Below are positions 1 through 10,155 of a stretch of DNA of 64,000 bases, one piece after another. Both the position numbers and the translations under genes were made by a program. Source of the DNA: Agapanthus africanus (taxonomy: Eukaryota; Streptophyta; Magnoliopsida; Asparagales; Amaryllidaceae); the NCBI GenBank assembly GCA_030015575.1, contig CM057338.1:305601827-305665826 (forward strand), given 5' to 3'. Each line of letters begins with the position of its first letter. The stretch's first letter is position 1. The notes below the pieces were generated by a model. That model was not told the origin of the DNA and ran no database searches. It saw nothing but the letters and a program-made list of their open reading frames with translations.

Positions 1-126
1 AAGGATACATTAGCCGTATTGAAGCTAAGATCAACTTAAACATTCGTTAAGGATACGTTAGTCCTGTTTGAGACTAAGATCAACCTAACGTGGTGATCCG
101 TTTAATATATGGCCGTCAGGACCCAC

Positions 127-171
127 CACCTCTCTGACGTCGTTGAAGGATTACAACGATAGATGTCAGAG
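127..171. repeat. Nested inverted repeat (cruciform type), first of two per LTR
   Basis: Outer arms CTCTGAC (132-138) and GTCAGAG (165-171) enclose inner arms TCGTT (140-144) and AACGA (155-159). A second copy lies near 627-697, and both recur in the right LTR near 21120-21175 and 21635-21690. Function unknown. Confidence 0.6.
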
Positions 172-299
172 GAGTTCAGAGATGTACCCTTGAACCAAAG
201 TCGATTTGGGAGTTTTATAGTCCATTTAAATGTTTAAGGATACGTTAGCCGTATTTGGGGCTAAGATCAACTTAAAAGGGAACGTTTAGATCCGGTAAA

Positions 300-620
300 A
301 AAGCATTTGGGGGCTCTATTGTTCCAGTTTAGGGACGTAGTGGTCCATGTTCCAGTTTAGGGACGTGGTGGTTCATATTCCAGTTTAGGGACGTGGTGCT
401 CCATCGCCAGTTTAGGGACGTGGTGGTCCATCGCCAGTTTAGGGACGTTTCGGTCCATCATTAGTTTAAGGACGTTTCGGTCCATCATTAGTTTAAGGAC
501 ATTTCGGTCCAACATTCCCATTTTGGGATGAATATTAGTTTAAGGACGTTTCGGTCCAATATTAGTTTAAGGACGTTTCGGTCCACGAGTTTAAGGACCC
601 CGCAGTCCGTATTCATGTGT
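300..620. repeat. GGAC-N6-GTCC tandem repeat in E1 LTR
   Basis: About ten degenerate units of 25-30 bp, each with AGTTTA(A/G)GGACG followed by a 4-bp inverted match (GGAC...GTCC). The same array is in the right LTR at 21310-21600. A related 30-bp unit (CAGTTTAACGAC...GGTC) forms long arrays in E2 (30975-31610) and E3 (40620-40735, 41600-41760). Confidence 0.7.
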
Positions 621-1629
621 GGTCGTTGGGACCCGTCACCTCTCTGACGTCGTTAAAGGATTACAACGAGAACTGTCAGAGGAGTTCGGAGATGTACCCT
701 CGAACCGGATGTAAATTGATTTAAGAGAGCAATCTTGCTCAGTCAATTTAGTTTAAGGACTTACGGCCAAAATTGGGCTAAGTCCAGTTAAAAATGTCCA
801 CATTTTGTTTGCATTTGGCCTTTGTCTGGGCTTTCCCTTTTTTAGAATAATGCATAGCATTACTTCAGGCCATTTATGCCCATTTTGACTGGGCTCTGCC
901 CTTTTTATTATAATGCAGAGCATTTGTTTTGGTCCATTGGACCTCTCAATTGGGCTCTGCCCTTTTAAATAATGCATAGCATTTTATTATTTTGTTTGGG
1001 CTCTGCCCATTTATAAATGATGCAGAGCATCAATTTAATTAGGCCTGCTTGGTCTTTTTGATTTGGGCCTGGCCCTTTAGGAAATGCATTGCATTTTCAG
1101 GCGCTTTGCGCCAATCAGAGAGCGCAAGCGCTTGTAGTGTTGACGCGTGTCGCGCAAGCGCAGTGCGCTGCGCTTGCGCTGCTGACACGTGGCGCACTCT
1201 GGTGAGTTGCGCCAATTACAGATAGCAAAGCTCCATCTCAAGGCGCATAGCGCAAGTGGTTCAGATGCTGACACGTAGCGCTCTCCCAAGAGCGCAACAG
1301 CGCAGTTTGCAAGTGCAAAGCACTCTAAATTTGAGAATCTTTTAGATTCAAGAACCAAACGTTCATAAAAGTACAAAGCACTATTTTTTTTTATTTTTTT
1401 TGTTTAAAGAACCAGTGGTTCATGAGAAGTGCAAAGCACTATTATTATTTTTTTTATATGAAGATCATTGATCTGGTTTTTAGATCAATGATCTATTAGA
1501 AGAAATTTCTTCTCTTTTGTGAAGGTTTTTACCTTTTTCTTGGAATTTTTTTCTCAGAGTTCTCTCTGTTTGAAGTTTCTTGATTTTTCAAGAAAAATGT
1601 TGATGCCTTTGGATTGAGCCCTGGGGTCC

Positions 1630-1637
1630 TTTTTATA
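1630..1637 (-). promoter_or_regulatory. Candidate TATA box of E1 LTR (minus strand)
   Basis: The minus strand reads TATAAAAA here, downstream in element sense of the GACACGTG array at 1807-2040. The same box is kept in the 5' LTR at 22647-22654. The position inside the LTR suits a U3 promoter for gag-pol. The assignment rests on motif and position only. Confidence 0.5.
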
Positions 1638-1804
1638 GTGCCCATAAATTAATTAAATTTGTTAAAGAGATCTTTCTCTGAGTGATTTGGGGAATTTTCC
1701 CCACCGTTGGATTTTTGATCCAAGGGCTTCTGTTTTACAGAAGAAAATCTTCTTCTTTTAACAAGAACAGAAAAGATTCCTTTATAATTTTAATTCTGTT
1801 TGGC

Positions 1805-2040
1805 GCAAATACCCCAGCGCGTGACACGTGTCGCGCAGCGCACAGCGCAGCGCATCTGCGCTGACACGTGCCGCGCAGCGCATCTGCGCTAGCGCATCTG
1901 CGCTGACACGTGCCGCGCAGCGCAAAGTGCAGCGCAACTGCGCTAGCGCATCTGCGCTGACACGTGCCGCGCAGCGCACATCGTAGCGCAACTGCGCTAG
2001 CGCATCTGCGCTGACACGTGCCGCGCAGCGCAGTGCTTGC
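1805..2040. repeat. GC-rich tandem array with GACACGTG (G-box/ABRE-like) sites
   Basis: Five units of about 35-60 bp built on CATCTGCGCTGACACGTG followed by YCGCGCAGCGCA. The first core, GACACGTGTC, is a perfect 10-bp palindrome containing the G-box CACGTG and the ABRE-like core ACGTGTC. The right LTR has three units at 22826-22950, so copy number differs between the two LTRs. In element sense the array lies about 170-400 bp upstream of the TATAAAAA box. Confidence 0.7.
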
Positions 2041-2331
2041 GCAACTGAAGCGTTGCTTCCTTTAATTTTAGTTTAAATAGAGTTTTACTCTGATTGGGCG
2101 CGCCTTCTTGGGCGCTGTGCTGACGTATCAGTGCCTGACATGTGGCGCGTTGCGCCCGAGATTTGAAGCGTTGCTTCAAAATTTTGAATTTTGAATTTCA
2201 ACAGAGCTTGCTCTGATTGGGGGAAACAAATGCCCCCCCACCGTTGCGCTCATGTGGCGCACACGTGAGTGCAGCGGTGGCAAACTCCTAATCGTTGGAT
2301 CAAGGGATGAGCTGAAGGGGCGCAAGCGCCT

Positions 2332-2339
2332 TATAAATA
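2332..2339 (+). promoter_or_regulatory. Candidate plus-strand TATA box for the antisense gene
   Basis: TATAAATA on the plus strand, about 820 bp upstream of the ATG of the antisense gene and at the edge of the G-box region. It would drive transcription from the LTR into the element, opposite to gag-pol. The equivalent part of the right LTR is missing, so conservation cannot be judged. Confidence 0.45.
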
Positions 2340-2451
2340 GGACTCTTGGCCCTTAGAAAATCTTCTCCATCTTCAAGATTTTAATTACCAGAGCTTTGCT
2401 CTTGCTTGAGAATTTCAGAGCTTTGCTCATTTCCAAAATTAGAAACTTTAG

Positions 2452-3157
2452 GTAAAATTAATTTAAATCAAATTAACTTAAATTAACCTTAACCAAAGAG
2501 CTTTGCTCTTACAGATCTTTTGATCTAAAGAGATCCCCATTGGGGTTTCATAAACAGAGTTTTGCTCTCAAAAACTTATAGATCTGCAGAGATCTTGTTC
2601 ATGGGTTCTAACCTATGGACAGAGCTTTGCTCTTTGAATCATCTATAGATCTTTTAGATCTGAAAAATGAAGAAATTTTCATAAGTTTTTTATGGATTTT
2701 TCAAGATTCCAAAAATTTTAATTCTTTTAGGTGTAAACATTTTCTGATGGACCTTTCCATTATTACCATAGAGCTATGCTCTTTTAAGGAATCTTATTTC
2801 CCTGAGACCAGAGTTTGACAAGTGTCACTCTGTGACAGAGTTTTGCTCTGAAAGAGGAGATTTTCTCCTTGTCTCTAGGGATTCTTTCCCTTTTTTTTTA
2901 TTAATGGGAATGTTTTCCTGGGGACCAGCTGAAAATCTCATCCAATGATGAGGTTGTCTTATTAACTAACGTATTGTCATCCAGATTTTGTGGGTCCCCC
3001 TTCGGTCTCCTACCCACTGCACTGCTGTGTGGTGTAATTAATTAATTTTAATTAAATTAATTTTTTAATTTAATTGATTAATTAATGCATTTTTTTCTTT
3101 CTTAAACGCTAAGCGTTGGAATTGCAACACTAACGGCTAATTTCTGTTCACTTGCAG
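2452..3157 (+). other. Possible 5' UTR intron of the antisense gene
   Basis: A donor-like TTAG|GTAAAA at 2451/2452 and an acceptor-like TTCACTTGCAG ending at 3157, just 5 bp before the ATG, with a branch-point-like CTAAC near 3130. If real, the intron spans the inner end of the LTR and the polypurine tract. Inferred from splice signals only. Confidence 0.35.
3089..3102 (-). promoter_or_regulatory. Candidate polypurine tract of E1
   Basis: On the minus strand a run of A with AAGAAAG directly abuts the proposed LTR start TGCATTAATTAATC. This is where plus-strand DNA synthesis is primed in LTR retrotransposons. The tract is A-rich rather than G-rich, so the call is tentative. Confidence 0.4.
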
Positions 3158-3162
3158 CGATC

Positions 3163-6100
3163 ATGTCTCTCGACACTTCATTCCCGTTCGCTCGTTCAGA
3201 GGAGGGATTTCCCGAAGCGCCCTTGGACCGTGAAGTCTTGGCAATGAGCAAGGAATGCGACCCGGAATACAAGAGTCTCCACCTTTGGGGGTTGTGGTAT
3301 AATCAGATCATCATGGGCCGATGGAGCTTCACATGCGCGGTGCCGTCCGAGCCCATCACGGTGATTCACTATGCTACCCCACCCTCGGTGCAGTATGCCG
3401 TGGAGTTGGTGGATTGGACATCGAAGGGCTTTCTACATCCCGCCATAGATGCGATACCGGTGCAGCGTCCCATGGTTTTGGACATCCTAGGACGCCGTAT
3501 CTGTCAAGGTGAAGCACGACCCTGGGGGCAATCATATAACCTTGGTCTGATCCCCCGCCACCCGATTGGCTATCTGCCGTGGGCCCGGTACATCCTGTCG
3601 ATGAAGAAGTCGCAGTTGATAAGATTAGGACTGTACACCGCGGTCTACGTCTCTCTCTTCCAGTATCCCACGCTCCCCACCTGGTGGTTCAAGGCTTTCT
3701 TGGAGCAATGGAATATTCCTACCCACACTTTCCTTGCCATGGATCGGGAAGTGTCAATCTCCTTGGAGGAGTTTGCGGAGGTATCCGGTTTACCAGTGAT
3801 GGGGGAACATTATGAGGAGTTGCTCCCGATATATGAGTACGTCTTTGGTGCTAAGCCGATCGTAAGGGGGCTCACACCGGAGAATGCTGTTCAGCACCAG
3901 TTCCCAAGCCTGATTAAAGTGTTGAACATATATGAGTCCCTCTTCGTCGAACATGGGAGTCGGGGAGTTAACTTTGAGGACTTCATTGCTCGGTTTCTTC
4001 GTCCAAGTGTCCTCTCATCAGAGGCTATCAAGTTCGCTACTCTGGATGACCCTTTCGGTCTAGGTGCGGATAACCTACCGGAGAAGGAGATAGACCAAAA
4101 GGGTTTTTTCCTTCCGGACTTCCCTACTATGTCTTTTGCAGAAATTGCAGCCCCTGGAATGGATAAGGAGGCTTTTTTCTTAGGATTTCTCGGGTTATGG
4201 TTGAGTTGGTTTGTAATTCCAATGCACTCTCACCGCATGCGGCCCTCTGTTTTTTACCCCGCCCACCGGATGACTATCGGGGTAAAGGTGGCCGTTGGGA
4301 TCGCCGGCTTGGTGCACTTATATCATGGCCTCAGCCGAGCAGCGGATGCTAATGAGCCTGGGGTACTGCACGTGGTCTTCCCGATGCACTACTTTGTATC
4401 GTGGCTCGAGCTACACATGGCGGGTGTCTTCGGTATGCATAAAAGGCCCTCATTCTTTGACAAGTGTGGTTTCCCTCGCATCATTCAGTTGATTGGCGCA
4501 ACAATCGTGACCCCTTCACCACGGAACGCCAGGGGTTTACTGCTTCGCCCTCACACCGTTGGAGTCGGGATGTCCTTCATTGACAAGGTATTAACCATTA
4601 GAAAAGCGTCCACCGCTGTGGTGCGACCATTACAGGACTCCTTTAAGGATGGAGCTTCAGTTTTGACGGCCCGGGAGACTCTCCACTTGTATTCTATTAG
4701 ACCGGGCTTCCTAGTCTTCAGGCAGGACGGTGCAGCAATCTTCATGAGATATAACCCGCATCGTTTCGCCTAACAACTGGGCTACGATCAAGGGGTACCC
4801 TTGGAAGCTTTCTTACTGGAACCTGCTGCCAATGAAGAAGGGATGGAGAACGCGTTACATCACTTCATGCGCCTGAACACGGGTTCTCGTTTTTTTATCA
4901 GTGCGCCGGCCTGCGCTCCACGACTCCTTAAGGTATATAAAGAGTGGTACAATCATGCGACGGGGGCCGTTATAAAGGAAGAGAGGCGAGTGTTGATCGA
5001 CCGTAAAGGTGCACCTCCCGGCACCGATCGTAACGCTCCCTTAGTGCCAAGGACCTCGGTGGTTCCTCCTTTAAAAGATGCCGGGGCCAGACCATCGCGT
5101 GCGCAAAGTCCTCCACGTGGATTGCCGCTCCCTGATATCACAGATGCACCTCCCGCACCCTGTGCTCCGGTGGAGACAGTGGTTGTATCCTCGCCGGAGT
5201 CTGGCGTGGGTGCGGACATCGGGACCCGCCGTCCCAAGGTGGCTGCTAAGCGGAAGTCGATCCCACGTGAGCCTAAGGTCGGAGGGCAGAAGAAAAAGAA
5301 ATCGCTCTTCGCTGCAGATGTCGTGTTCGGTCAGGAACCCCATGCTCCCTACACCGAGGGCCTAATCGAATATGGGACTAACGAAGGATTAGTCATGCCG
5401 TCGCCGGATGACACAGACTTGGAAGCTGCTCTCGAAACTTCAGCGTGGTTGGCAAAGCGTGACGCGTGGCTAGCTGAGCTCGCGCAATCAGGTAACTATT
5501 AGTCGCATTTTCTTTATTGCATCATATTCTTCTCATTGCCTTTGACTAACGTTTTTCTTTCTTTTCTTCCAACAGGCATCACTGATGAGGAAGCCATTGC
5601 CGCTTCACTCAAGACCTTCCAAGAGGAGGAACGCCTTAGAGCGTCTTTAGGCCTCAGTAAGTTCCGATTCATCATGTTTTTATTCTCCTTGTGTTATGGT
5701 CAATCTAACCTCTCCTTTTTTATTGCAGAAACCTCAATGCCGTTCCCACCAAGCGACGCAAATGTTCCGCCAGCCGCCGATGTTCCCGCTTCCTCTGGGC
5801 CACCGCAGGAGGTTCGTCTTGAAGAACCGATGAGAGATGCCTTACAGGCTCTGGAGGCATCTCTGAACGAGGATGACAACGCCTTGAAGGAAGCGTCACA
5901 GAGGTCCATCGCGACAGCCCGGGAGGAACGGAAGCGATCGAGGCGCGAAGCAAAGGCACGCATGGCTGCCTTGGCTATGGGAGCGGGCCCCAGTACAGTT
6001 CCTCGAGCCGACACTCCGTCAAAAGAGTCCCCGGTCGCCCTGTCTACAGCTTATAGACAGGCGATCCGCGCCAATAGAGAAGCTAACGACAAGTCTACCT

Positions 6101-7958
6101 CAGGTAATACTTCTTTCAGAATTTCGTTATAAGACTCATAAAGCTGTCGGTTCTTATATATTTTATCTTGCAGGGCCAAGTCCGACCGAGGGGGAGGCGG
6201 AGACCGTTGAACCCAAGGAAACAGAGGAGGCGGCGCCTGTCGAACCTGAGCCGACGGTGGGCAACGTCGCTGAGACTTCGGTGCCTGAGATAGAGGTTGG
6301 GGGGTCTGCAGCCGAGAAGGTCATTGATGCCCAGCCTGAAGTGGCGGCAGATGAAATGATCATTACAACTGAGCCCAGGGTGGTGGCGGACGAGGCACTT
6401 GAGGCCGACGATCTCGTGATGACGGCGGATGAGCCGATGGAGATCGAGGAACCCGCAGAAGTAGCGAGTGAGATGGGTACGACTCCTGGGGAAGAGTTAG
6501 CGGCTCCCTCCCAAGAGTCCGGCAACACTCCAATCATTGCCCTCCCTGTGTACGATCTTCTGCCATCTCCTGGCCGCGCGAGCACGACGACGGTCCCCAT
6601 CGAATCGGGTGATGAGGCCACGGGCGGTGGCCTCATATCGATAGAGGAGGGAGTCGCCTCCGTTTCAGCCGGAAGCTCCTCAGGTAAACCCCAAGTTGCT
6701 GTTTTTCTTTACTTTACAATCCTTTCTGACAAGTTTACCTTTCTTGTAACGCAGGTGCAGCCAGCGCCGATGCCCCACTGCTTGAGGGAGCGCCTTCAAC
6801 GACTGCCTTGGCGGTGGTCACCTCTCAACCCTCTCTCATACCATCTAAGATGTTGGAAGGTATGGGTTTGCAATTTATTAATCTTATCTTCCAGACGCAT
6901 AATTTGTGTACTAAAGTCACACTGTTGTGTCTTTCAGGAGTGCTTTTTGACCATCTCTATCAAGTGTTGCTCCCACACTTCTCCTTCCCGTCTGAATTCG
7001 CCTCTCCCTCTGGTGGCGCTGGTGAGTACCGTTCCCGATTGATATCTTTGTTTTTCAGTGGTAGAATTATTTCTAACTCTCTCTTGTCCTGACTGCGGTG
7101 TTACAAATCGAAGGGGGAGAAGAAAGATCGGTTGCGCCACCGGCCCTTCCGGCCTTGCCACCTGCTTCAACCGGTATAGTAAACTATCTTATCAATGACT
7201 TTCTCATATCTATTGAATCATCATCTAATCGCATTTTGTCTTTTTCAGCTGTCGTTCCAGTCTCGGTGCCTTTTGAGTCTCATATTACAATACCGGGCGG
7301 CCCTTCCCAGAGACGTCCGTCCTTAAAAGGTGTGGCGAATAGTCTGCGCATGTTGAGCGACTACATCGAGGAACTCGACGTCGAGACTCCTACATCTGCT
7401 GAGGACTTCGCTACGACGGTTAACCCGATGTTGGTGATATTTGCCACCTTCCATGACGAGGGCATTGTCGCCTCTTGGGTTAACCATTGTCGGGAGATTG
7501 AGGCTCGCCTTCATCAGCTGGAGTCGATGCGTCTATCCCCCGAGACTTTGGCCGTGAGCACTCAACGGGGAGCATGGCTCGAGCAAAGCACTTCTCATTT
7601 CCGTCATTTGGAACAAGAAGCAGCTTTGAGGCTGAAGGAGTGTCAGGAGTCTTCAAGCGAAACCGCTCGCCTGCGCGCTGAAGTTGTGACGAACGCCGCT
7701 GAGGTAAAGGCCAACTTCGAGGGCTTTCTAGAGCGCATCTCAAATGGGCTGAAACAGAAGCGGGCACTTGATGTCGCCGAGCATGACATTCCAGGCCGTG
7801 AAGCTGCTCATCAGGCCGTCAGGGATCAGCTTGCATCTATCTCGCAGCAATGGGCCCAAGTGGAGGCGGTGTTGGCAGTGGTGGCCGATCAGGAGAAAGC
7901 GGGGAAGGAAGTGCGCGAACAATTGCTTGAGCTATGCAGGACGCTTCCTCCTCAGTAA
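3163..7958 (+). pseudogene. Antisense gene in E1: plant mobile domain (PMD) protein, eight coding exons
   Basis: Exon 1 (3163-5491) encodes a region I recognise as the plant mobile domain (aminotransferase-like PMD, roughly residues 30-530), found in plant MAIN/MAIL proteins and in retrotransposons. Splice signals give further exons 5576-5656, 5729-6103, 6174-6683, 6755-6859, 6938-7021, 7114-7173 and 7249-7958, all introns in phase 1. The joined frame is 4254 nt (1417 codons plus stop) and would continue through, except for one in-frame TAA at 4771-4773 (codon 537) after the domain. After the PMD comes a basic Pro/Ser-rich stretch, then an Ala/Glu-rich acidic middle, then a predicted coiled coil (last exon, rich in Glu, Leu, Ala and Gln). 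The acceptor before 7114 (CGAAG) lacks a pyrimidine tract and may be damaged. It runs opposite to gag-pol, with its promoter probably in the LTR. Role in the element unknown. Confidence 0.8.
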
Positions 7959-8041
7959 CTCTCCTTGTATCATTTGTACTTGTAAATGTATATATTTTTT
8001 ATTCTTTAGCACAATGTATCATGTACTCAATCAAGTTTATG

Positions 8042-8047
8042 AATAAA
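8042..8047 (+). terminator. Polyadenylation signal of the antisense gene
   Basis: AATAAA 84 bp after the stop codon at 7958, in T-rich sequence. Suits 3' end formation of the plus-strand transcript. Motif evidence only. Confidence 0.5.
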
Positions 8048-8199
8048 AGATACACATTTTCTGTAACGTCTTGTGCCATTTCTCCGCCTTTTCTTTCCTT
8101 TTATTATCAACATGCCACCTTAGTAAAACATGGTCGACAGATAATAGAGCACACATCTTGACTTTCTTAAGAAATAGCGATGGCTTAGGCCGCAGGTTC

Positions 8200-8425
8200 A
8201 GATCTGTTGCCTAAGACTTTTCAACTCCATGAGCCATGAGGGTCTCGTAGAGATTTTTCTCCCTACAGATCGAGAGGATCTCGTAGGTAGGTTTTTCTCC
8301 TTAGGAATCGTGAGGATTCTTAAGTGTGGTTTTCTCTTATAAGTCGTAAGGATCCTATAAGAGAATTTTTCCCTCATACGAGTCGAGGGGGCCCGTAAGC
8401 GGTTGTTTCCCTCCTTGTCGAGATT
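8200..8425. repeat. Hairpin array 1 (constant loop, variable stems), E1
   Basis: Four to five units about 50 bp apart. The clearest are arms CTCTTATA/TATAAGAG around AGTCGTAAGGATCC (near 8335-8365), and CTTAGGAATC/GATTCTTAAG around GTGAG (near 8290-8315). Other units show GATC-GAGAG-GATC and CGTAGG/CCTAC matches with mismatches. Same class as the arrays at 10155, 10500, 30065, 30780 and 41245. Confidence 0.65.
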
Positions 8426-8544
8426 TGACTTTGGAGAGTGAGACCCGTGAATAGTATGCAAGAGATCTTTTTGGATCGACTTGCAGGGTCCCATTGTTCA
8501 GGAAGCAAGTTTTTTAGTCCCTGCTGCCTGAGGCTTCATCTTGC

Positions 8545-9580
8545 AAGTTGAGACGAATCGGGAATTTTCCTGCGGAGACACTGGTTTCTCTGCGAGCCGA
8601 CGCGAATCAGGAGGCTCTCGTCAAGGAGTGTTTGTATCCGTGAGTCGAGGAATTTGCTAGGGATTATTTGTTTCCCTAGCGCCAAGGATTATTTGTTTCC
8701 TTGGGGCTTGAAACGAGTCGAGAATTTCCCACGGAGGCACTGGTTGCTCTGCGAGTCGACGCGGATCAGGAGGCTCTCATCAAGGAGTGTTTGTATCCGT
8801 GAGTCGAGGTGTTTGCTAAGGATTATTTGTTTCTCTAGCGCCAAGGATTATTTGTTTCCTTGGGGTTTGAAACGAGTCGAGAATTTCCCACGGAGGCACT
8901 GGTGGCTCTGCGAGTCGACGCAGATCAGGAGGCTCTCGTCAAGGAGTGTTTGTATCCGTGAGTCGAGGAATTTGCTAAGGATTATTTGTTTCCTTGGGGT
9001 TTGAAACGCGTCAAGAATTTCCCACGGAGGCACTGGTGGCTCTGCGAGTCGACGCGGATCAGGAGACTCTCGTCAAGGAGTGTTTGTATCCGTGAGTCGA
9101 GAAATTTGCTAAGGATTATTTGTTTCCCTAGAGCCAAGGATTATTTGTTTCCTTGGGGTTTGAAACGAGTCGAGAATTTCCCACGGAGGCACTGGTTGCT
9201 CTGCGAGTCGACGCGGATCAGGAGGCTCTCGTCAAGGAGTGTTTGTATCCGTGAGTCAAGGAATTTGCTAAGGATTATTTGTTTCCCTAGCGCCAAGGAT
9301 TATTTGTTTTCTTGGGGTTTGAAACGAGTCGAGAATTTCCCACGGAGGCACTGGTTGCTCTGCGAGTCGACGCGGATCAGGAGGCTCTCGTCAAGGAGTG
9401 TTTGTATCCGTGAGTCGAGGAATTTGCTAAGGATTATTTGTTTCCCTAGCGCCAAGGATTATTTGTTTCCTTGGGTTTGAAACGAGTCGAGAATTTCCCA
9501 CGGAGGCACTGGTTGCTCTGCGAGTCGACGCGAATCAGGAGGCTCTCGTCAAGAAGTGTTTGTATCCGTGAGTTGAGGAA
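8545..9580. repeat. 159-bp tandem repeat, about seven copies
   Basis: Each unit contains GAATTTCCCACGGAGGCACT, then a CGAGTCGACGCGGATCAGG block, then GGATTATTTGTTTCC. Unit starts fall near 8560 (degenerate), 8720, 8880, 9012, 9173, 9333 and 9492. The step is about 160 bp except one short copy of about 132 bp. Because 159 is a multiple of 3, one frame stays open over several units, but there is no sign that it is translated. It lies in the non-coding tract between the antisense gene and pol. Confidence 0.85.
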
Positions 9581-9684
9581 TTTGCTGAAGACATTGGTTT
9601 CTTCGGAGTTGGACTGAACCGTCAAGATTTGGCTTCGTCTTCTGGCGGAGCCTGTTGGGAAAGTATGGTTCCCTCTTTTGTTTA

Positions 9685-9730
9685 CGCCCTTGGATTGTAT
9701 ACAGGGATCGATGTGATCTTAACTGTAGGT
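9685..9730. other. Conserved motif GCCCTTGGATTGTATAC with covarying partner, site 1
   Basis: The motif is followed by TACAG (9700-9704) and its complement CTGTA (9723-9727). Five related sites occur in E1, E2 and E3 (10396, 20894, 30430, 31772, 41115) with other but still complementary stems. Confidence 0.6.
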
Positions 9731-9759
9731 CCAAAGTTTTATCATCATTTTTTTTTGTT

Positions 9760-10015
9760 TCATCTCCGCGATGCTCTATCATTTCAGCTTTTATATCGCG
9801 AAGGTCGCGATTGCCCAATCATTTCGGCTATTTTTCGCGGTGCCCAATCATTTCGGCTATTTATTTTATTTTTACTCGCTGCTTTTTATTGCGAGTTGCC
9901 TAATCATTTCGACTATTTTGCGTGCATACATTTTTACTTGCTGCTTTTTATTGCAAGTTGCCCTATCATTTCGGCTATTTCGTATGCATGTGCGGCCTAT
10001 TGGCTTTTTGCCGTA
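9760..10015. repeat. CAATCATTTCGGCT repeat block
   Basis: Six or so units of about 40-50 bp with the core TGCCCAATCATTTCGGCTAT, the first linked to TCGCGAAGGTCGCGA (palindromic). The same block is in E2 at 31865-32040 and, inverted as the element is inverted, in E3 at 40765-40900. Confidence 0.75.
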
Positions 10016-10029
10016 AACCTGCAATTAGA

Positions 10030-10155
10030 CGTCGATTTTGGCATCAGCACCGCTACAACTGGAATATTGCCAGGAGCGAATCATCATTTGCCTCCGTCGG
10101 TGTCGAACAAAGGTGGCTTAGCGAACAGGGTTAAGGTCCCGCCGACTAAGGTTTT
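10030..10155. repeat. Single copy of the CAGGAGCGAATCATCATTTG module
   Basis: A unit GGCATCAGCACCGCTACAAC...ATTGCCAGGAGCGAATC that is tandemly repeated in E2 (29700-30010 and 30500-30740) and E3 (40930-41090, 41510-41580, 41765-42000). Confidence 0.6.

Larger units (their letters stand above)
720..2900. repeat. Palindrome-dense LTR segment
   Basis: This stretch is made largely of different short palindromes in close succession. Examples are GGTCCATTGGACC (931-943), AATGCATAGCATT (971-983), GAACCAGTGGTTC (1409-1421), AGATCATTGATCT (1462-1474), AGAAGAAATTTCTTCT (1498-1513), CTTGATTTTTCAAG (1579-1592), GGGGAATTTTCCCC (1689-1702), TTGGATTTTTGATCCAA (1707-1723) and CTTCTGTTTTACAGAAG (1727-1743). 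The last three are separated by only 3-4 bp. The right LTR has the same series at 21715-23125. Confidence 0.75.
1..3088 (-). repeat. E1 3' LTR (left copy, cut by window edge)
   Basis: It aligns with 20996-23133 with few substitutions and some indels up to position ~2224, where the right copy is broken off. By alignment about 420 bp of this LTR lie upstream of the window. I place its inner end at 3088 (TGCA), because a pyrimidine tract on the plus strand follows directly, which reads as a polypurine tract in element sense. The part 2225-3088 has no partner in the window, so that end is inferred. It contains GGAC(6 nt)GTCC repeats (300-600), dense short palindromes (720-2900), GACACGTG arrays and TATA boxes. 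Confidence 0.75.

Noticed and set aside
6163-6636. Minus-strand Ser/Ala-rich ORF
   Set aside because: Shadow of exon 4 of the antisense PMD gene.
8545-9580. CRISPR-like array
   Set aside because: Units are contiguous near-identical tandem copies without unique spacers, in a plant retrotransposon.
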